Shown here: piece by piece, positions 1 to 6,918 of the stretch
Layout of the letters: the number at the start of each line of letters is the position of its first letter
How positions within the stretch are numbered: position 1 is the first letter of the stretch
Assembly: GCA_030731695.1 (NCBI GenBank)
Contig: JANQTK010000355.1
Location: 1 to 9,648 of the forward strand
Direction of reading: 5' to 3'
From: Polaribacter sp.
Lineage (GTDB): Bacteria; Bacteroidota; Bacteroidia; Flavobacteriales; Flavobacteriaceae
DNA length: 9,648 bases
Position numbers and translations under genes: made by a program
Notes under the pieces: model-generated
Told to the model about the DNA's origin: nothing
Seen by the model: only the letters and a program-made list of their open reading frames with translations
Database searches by the model: none

Positions 1-365
1 AAATGACAAGACATTGCCAATTCTAAACCTCCACCCAAAGCAAAACCATTAACGGCAGCTATCACAGGTTTTGTGAGATTTTCGATAAAATTGAATAACA
101 TTTCTTGTCCTTTTCGAGCTAAATTTTGACCTTCATCTGCCGAAAAATTTGCAAATTCAGCAATATCTGCACCAGCAACAAAGGCTTTTTCACCACTTCC
201 AGTGATGATAATTATTTGAATATTTGTTTCATTTTCAAGTGTTTTTAAAGCAGTATGCAATTCAAAAATAGTGGTTTTGTTAAGGGCATTTAATTTTTGA
301 GGTCTGTTAATAGTAATTGTTGCTATTCCCTCTTTTTTATCAATTAAAATGGTTTCAAAATTCAT
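1..365 (-). CDS. Enoyl-CoA hydratase/isomerase (crotonase family), 3' end cut off by the window edge
   Basis: Only the first 121 codons are present; the reading frame runs off base 1 without a stop. The translation begins MNFETILIDKKEGIATI and has the crotonase core: INRPQKLNALN at residues 19-29, AFVAGADIAEF at 61-71 (oxyanion-hole strand) and KPVIAAVNGFALGGGLELA at 99-117 (second oxyanion-hole glycine). E115 matches the first of the two catalytic glutamates of hydratases; the second would lie outside the window. Family members hydrate trans-2-enoyl-CoA in beta-oxidation or related acyl-CoA pathways in the cytoplasm. The ATG at 363-365 lies 19 nt after the stop of the histidine kinase gene, so the two are probably co-transcribed. 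The substrate (short-chain enoyl-CoA, or a phenylacetate-type intermediate) cannot be told from this part. Confidence 0.92.
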   Translation of the reverse strand, partial: MNFETILIDKKEGIATITINRPQKLNALNKTTIFELHTALKTLENETNIQIIIITGSGEKAFVAGADIAEFANFSADEGQNLARKGQEMLFNFIENLTKPVIAAVNGFALGGGLELAMSCH

Positions 366-384
366 TATTTTGCTATTTAGATTA

Positions 385-1842
385 TTATTTTTTTGGTAAA
401 ATTACGGTGAAAGTAGTTCCTTTATTTTTTTCTGACACAAAACTAATTGTTCCGTCATAAGCTTCAATAATACTTTTAATCATTGCCAATCCTAAACCCA
501 TTCCACTTGTTTTTGTAGTGAATTTTGGTTCAAAAATCAACTCTTTCATTTCGTCTGCTATGCCTTTTCCATTATCAGAAACTGTTATTTTTAAAGAACT
601 ATCCAAAGAAAAAACAGCCACAATAATGATTGGATTTTCTTCTTCTTCCGTTGCTTGAAGGGCATTTTTAACTAAATTAGTTATAATTCTGATTAGCTGT
701 GTTTTATCTAAAAAAGCATGAACTTCTGATTCCTCAGATTGAAACTGAATAGTATCTTCATTGAAAATATCGATGGCTAATTTTATGACATTGATTACTT
801 CAATTTCTTCTTTATTTTGTGTTGGCATTTTTGCAAAATCAGAAAATGCGGATGCAATAGAACTCATCAAATCTATTTGTTGAATCAAAGTTTTCGTGTA
901 TTCTGATAATTTTTGTTTGATATTCTCATCTTCAGGATTGAATTTACGTTCAAAACTCTGAATTGTCAATCGCATTGGAGTTAACGGATTTTTGATTTCG
1001 TGGGCAACTTGTTTTGCCATTTCTCTCCAAGCCTGTTCACGCTCACTTTTTGCCAATTTCGAAGCACTTTCTTCTAGTTGATCAATCATGTTATTATATG
1101 CTTCCACCAAAATTTCGATTTCAGAACTTGATGCATCCAATAAAATTTTTTCATTTCGCTGATTCAAACGAGTTTGCTGCATTTTATCAGAAATAGATTT
1201 GATAGATTTTGTGATGTAACTTGACAAGAAATAAGCCAAAGAAATTGCGATGATGAACATCAACAAATACACCAAACTCAATCTAGAAATAAACTCTCGC
1301 AATTCGTATTCAACCTCAGAATTGTCTTGAGTTAACTGCATTTCAACAATACCAATTCGTTTAAATTTAGTATCGTTAATATATGTAAAAGAAGTTTGAA
1401 AACTGGTACCATCTTCTTCTTTGGTTTTTAAAATGCGATGATTGGAGTTTTGAGCTAAATCATTTAATAAATCATACTCTAAAGGCTCAATAGTTGTTTT
1501 TTCGAAAGCATTTGTTTTAGACGAAACCAATAAATTTCCATGCAAATCATATATTGAAATATTTAGTTTATTGATTGATGAAATCTCGTAAATGCGTTCT
1601 TTAAAAATTTTATATAGATTTTCGGTGTTGATTGGATAAGTCGTTTTATTGCTCAATTCTAATTCAATGATTTGAATAGCAGTAGCTTCTTTTCGTTCAA
1701 ATCTTTGCAAATTATAATCGTGCGTTTGTTCATCATATTGATAAACTGTAACCAATAAAATAAGTATAGACGCTAAAAACACCAATAAAATCATTGATAT
1801 AAATATGCGTATTCGCAGTGAAATTTTTTGGAAAGAAAACAA
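385..1842 (-). CDS. NtrY-like membrane sensor histidine kinase (HAMP, HisKA, HATPase_c)
   Basis: A 485-residue two-pass membrane kinase. TM1 is about residues 13-34, then a periplasmic sensor region of about 150 residues, TM2 at about 187-208, a HAMP linker, and a short coiled stretch leading into the H-box AHEIKNPLTPM with phospho-acceptor H281. The ATPase domain has the N-box around N389/N393, the G1 box DNGKG at 423-427, an F-box (FEPKFTTK) and the G2 box GMGLGL at 447-452, so all catalytic motifs look intact. The H-box with NPLTP is characteristic of the NtrY group, but there is no PAS domain between HAMP and H-box. No response regulator lies in the window, so the partner and signal are unknown. 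The start is uncertain: the frame offers TTG at 1840-1842, and the first ATG is codon 17, inside TM1. A weak -7-like TACATTTA lies at 1868-1875. The gene sits 36 nt after the MATE gene and in the same frame. Confidence 0.93.
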   Translation of the reverse strand: MFSFQKISLRIRIFISMILLVFLASILILLVTVYQYDEQTHDYNLQRFERKEATAIQIIELELSNKTTYPINTENLYKIFKERIYEISSINKLNISIYDLHGNLLVSSKTNAFEKTTIEPLEYDLLNDLAQNSNHRILKTKEEDGTSFQTSFTYINDTKFKRIGIVEMQLTQDNSEVEYELREFISRLSLVYLLMFIIAISLAYFLSSYITKSIKSISDKMQQTRLNQRNEKILLDASSSEIEILVEAYNNMIDQLEESASKLAKSEREQAWREMAKQVAHEIKNPLTPMRLTIQSFERKFNPEDENIKQKLSEYTKTLIQQIDLMSSIASAFSDFAKMPTQNKEEIEVINVIKLAIDIFNEDTIQFQSEESEVHAFLDKTQLIRIITNLVKNALQATEEEENPIIIVAVFSLDSSLKITVSDNGKGIADEMKELIFEPKFTTKTSGMGLGLAMIKSIIEAYDGTISFVSEKNKGTTFTVILPKK

Positions 1843-1878
1843 TGAAATAAAATTTTTAAAACTCGAATAAATGTACGA

Positions 1879-3210
1879 TTATGAATTCACTAAAGAAATA
1901 AAAGTCTTGTTAAATTTCAAAATCAAAGGAATTCCTCTTGCTAAAATCCAACAGGTAAAAGCGATCCAAATAGCAACCAATTTTAAATTGTAAAAATCAA
2001 ACAATAATAATGAAGGAATAAAGGCAAATAATGTTGCAAAAATTAGCACATTTCTTAAGTATTTCATTTTTCCCATTCCTTTAAACATTCCGTCAAAAAT
2101 AAAAGTGATTGCACTTATAGGTTGCGTTAGTAAAACAATCCAAAAAACCTCATAAAATTTAATTAAAACTGATGGCTCTTTTGTAAAAATTTGCCCTATA
2201 AAATCGTAAAAAATAAACCCAATGAGCGCCATGATAAAACCCGTAATTACGCCGTATTTAGTTAATTTTTTACTCAAATATATGAGTGATTCATAATCTT
2301 TAGCTCCAAAATATTTCCCCGCTAAAATATTTCCTGCGCTTGAATATCCATCAATCATAAAAGCACCTAACAACCAAATATTAAGTCCTATTGTATAGGC
2401 TGCTATATATTCATTACCATAAGAAGTTGCATAGGCAGTTGCCAAATAAAGAGCTGTATTTAAAGCAATTGTTCTAATAAACAAATTTCCAATCATCCCT
2501 AACAAATTCGGAACTTGCTCATGCATTGGCAATACTATTTTTAGCGAAATTGATGTTTTTGTTAAAAGAAAATACAATGACATAATAGCCATGACAATTT
2601 GGGAAATCAAACTTGCATAAGCAGCGCCTTCAATAGTCATTGCAGGTATAAACCCTTCAATTCCATATACTAAAATAATATCTAAAATTACATTTAAAAC
2701 GGCTCCACAAATGGCAATTATCATGGGATAAAATGTATTTTGCAAACCTCTAAAAATACCAAATATTGCAAATACAAATAAAGAAAAAGGAAAACCAAAA
2801 ATTCGGATTTTAAAATAGGTACTGCATAAATCCAAAACCATTCCTGAAGCATTATAAAATTGAAATATCTCTTTTGAAAAAGGATAGGAAATCAATAAAA
2901 TCAATAAACTTCCCAAAATGACAATTAAAATTGCTTGTGCAGGTAATGTTTTGACCTCTTCTAGTTTATTGGCCCCTAAATATTGAGAAATGATTGATGA
3001 AATTACACTTCTTATTTGTCCAAATACCCAAACAAGCATCGAAATAAACGCTCCAACAATACCAACTGCGGCCAAGCTTTCAGTTGCATTAGTATCGATA
3101 TTACCAATAATTGCGGTGTCAGTAATGGATAATAAAGGCTCTGCTATTCCTGCAATCAAAGCTGGAATGGCTAGTTTATTGATATTTTTAAAACTTAAAG
3201 AAGAATTCAA
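1879..3210 (-). CDS. MATE-family multidrug/cation exporter, DinF-like
   Basis: A 443-residue, very hydrophobic protein of normal MATE length, with about 12 predicted membrane segments in two lobes. The N-terminus (NKLAIPALIAGIAEPLL, then SITDTAIIGN) is typical of the DinF branch, and D31 falls where the TM1 aspartate implicated in cation coupling lies in DinF-type transporters. An IEGAAYASLISQ segment near residues 192-203 fits the conserved MATE G/A-rich element. The family exports toxic organic cations in exchange for Na+ or H+ across the inner membrane; the substrate cannot be read from sequence. The start is a TTG at 3208-3210 directly after an in-frame TGA; the first ATG is codon 58 and would remove TM1. 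A perfect -7 element lies 18 nt upstream. The gene leads a probable operon with the histidine kinase and enoyl-CoA hydratase. Confidence 0.92.
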   Translation of the reverse strand: MNSSLSFKNINKLAIPALIAGIAEPLLSITDTAIIGNIDTNATESLAAVGIVGAFISMLVWVFGQIRSVISSIISQYLGANKLEEVKTLPAQAILIVILGSLLILLISYPFSKEIFQFYNASGMVLDLCSTYFKIRIFGFPFSLFVFAIFGIFRGLQNTFYPMIIAICGAVLNVILDIILVYGIEGFIPAMTIEGAAYASLISQIVMAIMSLYFLLTKTSISLKIVLPMHEQVPNLLGMIGNLFIRTIALNTALYLATAYATSYGNEYIAAYTIGLNIWLLGAFMIDGYSSAGNILAGKYFGAKDYESLIYLSKKLTKYGVITGFIMALIGFIFYDFIGQIFTKEPSVLIKFYEVFWIVLLTQPISAITFIFDGMFKGMGKMKYLRNVLIFATLFAFIPSLLLFDFYNLKLVAIWIAFTCWILARGIPLILKFNKTFISLVNS

Positions 3211-3227
3211 TCAAAAAAAATTGATTA

Positions 3228-3235
3228 CAAATATA
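3228..3235 (-). promoter_or_regulatory. Bacteroidetes -7 promoter element for the MATE operon
   Basis: On the minus strand the bases read TATATTTG, an exact match to the Bacteroidetes -7 consensus TAnnTTTG. It ends 17 nt before the TTG start codon at 3210, giving a very short leader. No clear TTTG lies 19-21 nt upstream; a TTTTTG occurs only about 8 nt upstream, which is too close. The call rests on the -7 element and its position. Confidence 0.5.
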
Positions 3236-3278
3236 CATATCTACAAAAAGATAAAAGCGTAAGATTCTGAAAAATCAG

Positions 3279-3286
3279 TAACTTTG
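3279..3286 (+). promoter_or_regulatory. Bacteroidetes -7 promoter element for the universal stress protein gene
   Basis: The bases read TAACTTTG, an exact match to TAnnTTTG, ending 18 nt before the ATG at 3305. The final TTG of this element is also the first in-frame start-like codon of the downstream gene, so it should be read as promoter and not as a start. No convincing -33 TTTG is visible at the usual spacing. It diverges from the MATE -7 element, with 43 nt between the two. Confidence 0.55.
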
Positions 3287-3304
3287 TATTCTAAAAACAT
3301 TTCT

Positions 3305-4099
3305 ATGCAAAATATTCTTGTACCTATTGGATCTAATGAAAGCGCTCAAAAAACATTACAATATGCCATTGATTTTGCTTCAATTATAGAAGCAAATATC
3401 TTTGTTTTTAGAGCTTACAGCGCAATTTCTAAAACTGGAACCATGATCAATGTGAACAGTATTATAGAGCGTGAAACAAGTTTGTATTTAAGAACTTTGG
3501 TAAATTCAGTAAATACAAAAAATGTAGATGTAAAATTGATTTCTGCAAATGGATCTGTCATTGAAAGTGTAAATTCAATTGATGAAGAAATTGGAATTGA
3601 TTTGATTATTGTTGGGGCAAAAAGTAATTCGATTAGAGAGGAAATTTATTTAGGAAAAACAGCTGGTAGCCTGGTAAAACAGACTGAAGTTCCAATGTTA
3701 GTAATTCCTGAAGGATATGTTTATACGCCAATCAATTCAATTTTAATGGCTTTTAGATCAGGAATTGTTCGAAAAAAAGCCGCACTAAAACCATTGCAAT
3801 TTATAGCTCAAAAATTTCAACCAAAAATTGATTTATTATTAGTTAAAACACCTGATTATACTGAAGAAGATTTGGTATTAGATAAAGAACTTGAAAAAGT
3901 AAAAAACACATTAACAATTACTGAAAACCCTACAACTTTTCAGGGAGTTTTGGAAAATTTAAATTCTTTTAAGCCTGATTTATTGTGCGTTTTTCGTCGT
4001 AAAAGAGGATTTTTCAAAAAATTATGGGAAAAAAGTACCATTTTAAAATCTGAATTTTATACAACTGCTCCTTTATTAATTTTAAAAGGAAAAAAATAA
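3305..4099 (+). CDS. Tandem universal stress protein (UspA family)
   Basis: A 264-residue protein with two Usp folds, about residues 1-140 and 145-264, a layout common in Bacteroidetes. Domain 1 starts with the typical beta strand NILVPIGS and ends with DLIIVGAKS...VPMLVIP. Its nucleotide-loop has the usual spacing G-2x-G-9x-G-(S/T) but reads G104, S107, G117, K118, so two consensus positions are changed; the early aspartate that contacts adenine in ATP-binding members appears as G9. Domain 2 (from about NSILMAF to PLLILKG) lacks the loop. ATP binding is therefore doubtful. Usp proteins act in the cytoplasm in stress survival by poorly defined means. I prefer ATG 3305 over the in-frame TTG at 3284, which lies inside the -7 promoter element. 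The stop codon TAA (4097-4099) touches the stop of the convergent nuclease gene. Confidence 0.9.
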   Translation: MQNILVPIGSNESAQKTLQYAIDFASIIEANIFVFRAYSAISKTGTMINVNSIIERETSLYLRTLVNSVNTKNVDVKLISANGSVIESVNSIDEEIGIDLIIVGAKSNSIREEIYLGKTAGSLVKQTEVPMLVIPEGYVYTPINSILMAFRSGIVRKKAALKPLQFIAQKFQPKIDLLLVKTPDYTEEDLVLDKELEKVKNTLTITENPTTFQGVLENLNSFKPDLLCVFRRKRGFFKKLWEKSTILKSEFYTTAPLLILKGKK

Positions 4100-6838
4100 T
4101 CAATATCTTAAATCTGCAGGTTCTAAAAAAGCATTATCAGGGTTGTACATTTCTTTGATATACGTTTTTAAAACCGCTAAAAAATCATTTAACTTTTCCT
4201 CAGAAATTAAGGTTTCTGGGGATTTTCTTTGTTCAGCAAAATCAACTTGTAAAAATCCTTCATTTAAACTTTTAAACGAATAAATCCCTGCTTGTAAAGG
4301 TTTTGAAAAATCAAAAGAAATGCTTTTTGTAAATAAAAAGGCATACATTAAAACTTGAACTGCTTTGTGAAATTTTTCTTCATGCAACTTTTCAGTGTTA
4401 TTTGCTTTTAAATTGGCCTTTGTAACTTTCCCGGTCTTATAATCAATAATTCGTAAAACACCATTCAATTCGTCAATTCTATCCACATTTCCATGAATTT
4501 TAAACGGATAATCAAAACCATCTATCTCAATTTCAGCTTCTAAATTTTGTTCTGTTGCAACAATTTTCAATTGATTATTTTCGTCTTGTAACAATTCTTT
4601 TTCTTTTGCTAAAAAATTACTTACAAATCTGTTGGCAACTTCAAAAATCAACCTATTTTTTCCTGTTGTGATATTTCCATTCATAAAATGCTTTGAAAAT
4701 TTTGCTGTCACCAAGTCTTTGGCAATTTTTTCCATAGCAACAATATCGGTTGATTTCAAATAGTTACCAATAAAAGGTTTGTATAAATCATCTAAAGTTT
4801 CATGAACTACGGTTCCTAACGTGTTGTGCGCAATGGTTTCTTCAACTTCAGAAAACTCTTTGATTTTTAAAACTTTTTGTTTGTAAAACTGAATTGGATT
4901 GTACAAATAACTAGTAATTGTTGATGGTGAAATACCTTTTTTCGCCAACTCCATTAAGCGTTCTTGAATTTCCGGATTTTTTCGAATTTCTTTTAGTTGT
5001 ATAGGTTTTGAAATTACTTTTGGAGTGATGATTTTATGAGAAATATTTTTTTTCATCATTTCCAATTGAGTTATAAATCGGCTTTTTTCTCCACTTCCAA
5101 AATGATCTTGCTCAGTGTTATATAAAATAAAAATATTTTTTGCTCTTTGCAATAATCTGAAAAAATGATATGAAAAAATCGCGTCTTTTTCTCTGTAAGT
5201 TGGCAATCCATAAGCAATTTTTACATCAAAAGGGATGAAAGAAGTTTGTTGTTTGTTCGCAGGCAAAATACCTTCATTTGCTGATGCTAAAATAATAGTT
5301 TCAAAATCTAACACTCGGGTTTCTAACATTCCCATCAATTGCAAACCGTGTAAAGGTTCGCCCTGAAAAGAAAGGTTTTCTGTAGCTATTAACTGTTTAA
5401 AAAACTGCGTAAACACCTTTAAATCATTGAAAAATGAAAACTTTTGTTGCAACGATTTGAGCTGGGTAAAAATGGTGTAAAATCGAAATAAATATTCTTT
5501 TTCCAACGAATTGGCATTTTCTTTTAAAAAGAAAATCAGCGATAAAATAGTTTCGATAAACTGAGTAATTGTCGAGAATTTTAGGAACAAACCAAGTATG
5601 ATTTTCTGTGCTTCTTTCGATTGAAATTTCAGCAAAGATTCCAACTCACTTTGAGAAATAAACAAGCTGTTTTCATTGGTTATTTTCTTAAAAAATTGGT
5701 CATTATTCAAAATATATTTCCCCAAAAAAGGATGTTTTAAAACACGAAAACAATCTTTGTAATAAAATTGATTTGTAATGGTTTTCTGGAGTTTTTCTTG
5801 CGATAAAAACAATTGAAAAATGGCTAAAAATAATTGACTTGTAGGAATATCTTTCAAAGGATAACCCATGGTAATATTGATTCCATTTACATTTTTCGGC
5901 AATGAATTCAGTGCAATTGGCAATAGGGTTTCATCTGCCAAAACCAAAGCAGTATTGTTTAAATTTGGAGAATTTTCGAGAATCTCAGCAATATACTTTT
6001 GTTGCGTAGTACTTTTTGCAGCGCCAATAATTTGGATATTTTTTTCTGATGAAAAGTGATTTACAGGAGTTTTAAATGGATTCTTTTCAAAGTATTTCCA
6101 AGTGCTTTTATACTTTCGCATAAAATTTCCTGCTTGATGATTGGAGTTTAAAAATGCTTCATCAATATCCCAATAAATAGCAGCGTTATTTGTTTCCAAC
6201 ATTTTTTGAAACAAAAATTCCTCTGCTTTGTTAAGTGCATTAAATCCTATAAAAAAATACTTTTTTTGCAGGTTTTTCGTTATAAATTGATCAATTTTTT
6301 TACAAGATTCTCTGTACAGCATTCCTTGATATCCTGATTTTTGATGCAATAAGAAACTGTAAAAAGCAGCATAATAATCTTGTAATTTTTCTAAAAAACT
6401 GTGATGATTTTTTATGAGTTCAGTCTCTGAAAAAGTACCTTTTACTGACCATTTTTTCAATCGTTCAATATCTCTGATGTACACAAAAATATCTTTGCTA
6501 TCCACCAAATGCTGGTCTATTTCATTAAAATCTTGCAATACCGTAAATGCCCAAGAAGCAAAAACATCAAACGAATCTGGATTTTTTTCAATGTTTTTAT
6601 ACACTGCATAAAATTGAAATAACAAGTACATGTTTTCAGCTTTTTCAATTTCCGAAATTTGCTGAATCAGTTGTTCAATTGTAATAATTTCTGGCAAAAA
6701 TCCGATTGCAATTTTGTCTTTACACGCTTGTTTTACAAACACTTTCGCTCTTTGTGAAGGCAAAATAAAAACGGTATTTTCAAACGAGTTTGTTTGTAGT
6801 AAAATATCATCTAACGTATCAGAAATAAAAGATTGCAT
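4100..6838 (-). CDS. AddB-like PD-(D/E)XK nuclease family protein (inactive helicase fold plus C-terminal nuclease)
   Basis: A 912-residue protein resembling the AddB subunit of AddAB double-strand-break repair nucleases in its Bacteroidetes form. The N-terminus has FILPSQRAKVFV (about residues 24-35) but no Walker A GxGKT, so the helicase part is probably structural. Around residues 494-530, LMGMLETRVLDF...ASANEGILP resembles a degenerate UvrD-type motif V region. The C-terminal third is the nuclease: SPSTITSYLYNPIQFYKQK, LGTVVHETLDDLY with H679, D786 in GNVDRIDE, then IDYKTGK with D799 and K801, and QVLMYAF. This is a complete RecB-type active site. The four cysteines that hold an iron-sulphur cluster in classical AddB are absent; the nuclease third has no cysteine. 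The helicase partner AddA is not in the window. Start ATG at 6836-6838; the stop TGA abuts the universal stress gene stop. Confidence 0.87.
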   Translation of the reverse strand: MQSFISDTLDDILLQTNSFENTVFILPSQRAKVFVKQACKDKIAIGFLPEIITIEQLIQQISEIEKAENMYLLFQFYAVYKNIEKNPDSFDVFASWAFTVLQDFNEIDQHLVDSKDIFVYIRDIERLKKWSVKGTFSETELIKNHHSFLEKLQDYYAAFYSFLLHQKSGYQGMLYRESCKKIDQFITKNLQKKYFFIGFNALNKAEEFLFQKMLETNNAAIYWDIDEAFLNSNHQAGNFMRKYKSTWKYFEKNPFKTPVNHFSSEKNIQIIGAAKSTTQQKYIAEILENSPNLNNTALVLADETLLPIALNSLPKNVNGINITMGYPLKDIPTSQLFLAIFQLFLSQEKLQKTITNQFYYKDCFRVLKHPFLGKYILNNDQFFKKITNENSLFISQSELESLLKFQSKEAQKIILGLFLKFSTITQFIETILSLIFFLKENANSLEKEYLFRFYTIFTQLKSLQQKFSFFNDLKVFTQFFKQLIATENLSFQGEPLHGLQLMGMLETRVLDFETIILASANEGILPANKQQTSFIPFDVKIAYGLPTYREKDAIFSYHFFRLLQRAKNIFILYNTEQDHFGSGEKSRFITQLEMMKKNISHKIITPKVISKPIQLKEIRKNPEIQERLMELAKKGISPSTITSYLYNPIQFYKQKVLKIKEFSEVEETIAHNTLGTVVHETLDDLYKPFIGNYLKSTDIVAMEKIAKDLVTAKFSKHFMNGNITTGKNRLIFEVANRFVSNFLAKEKELLQDENNQLKIVATEQNLEAEIEIDGFDYPFKIHGNVDRIDELNGVLRIIDYKTGKVTKANLKANNTEKLHEEKFHKAVQVLMYAFLFTKSISFDFSKPLQAGIYSFKSLNEGFLQVDFAEQRKSPETLISEEKLNDFLAVLKTYIKEMYNPDNAFLEPADLRY

Positions 6839-6856
6839 AGAATTTTTGGGTTCAAT

Positions 6857-6889
6857 TTTGGATTTCTAAGTTACAAAAACTTACTTTTA
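6857..6889 (+). promoter_or_regulatory. Bacteroidetes-type promoter for the carbon-nitrogen hydrolase gene
   Basis: A -33-like TTTG (6857-6860) is followed after 21 nt by TACTTTTA (6882-6889), which fits TAnnTTTG except for the last base. Spacing agrees with the Bacteroidetes housekeeping sigma consensus. Transcription would begin near 6895-6897, downstream of the ATG at 6889 and about 22 nt before the ATG at 6919. On the minus strand of the same 80-nt gap, candidates for the nuclease gene (TAACTTAG at 6866-6873) are weak, without a clear -33. Confidence 0.5.
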
Positions 6890-6918
6890 TGCGAGCGAAT
6901 TATTTTACACTTATTTTT

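Noticed and set aside
1014..1196. Plus-strand open frame of 60 codons
   Set aside because: It lies wholly opposite the H-box and HAMP region of the histidine kinase, has no family resemblance, and is best explained as the complement of a real gene.
2990..3262. Plus-strand open frame of 90 codons ending in the divergent promoter region
   Set aside because: It mirrors the start of the MATE gene and crosses both the MATE -7 element and the region before the stress gene; it has no promoter of its own and no recognisable domain.
4070..4089. CCTTT...AAAGG inverted repeat at the end of the universal stress gene as a terminator
   Set aside because: The stem is only five pairs, inside the coding sequence, and is followed on the plus strand by A residues, not T; on the minus strand the U run comes before the stem.
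5868..6611. Plus-strand open frames at 5868-6059 and 6414-6611
   Set aside because: Both are inside the AddB-like gene on the opposite strand, short and without recognisable motifs.
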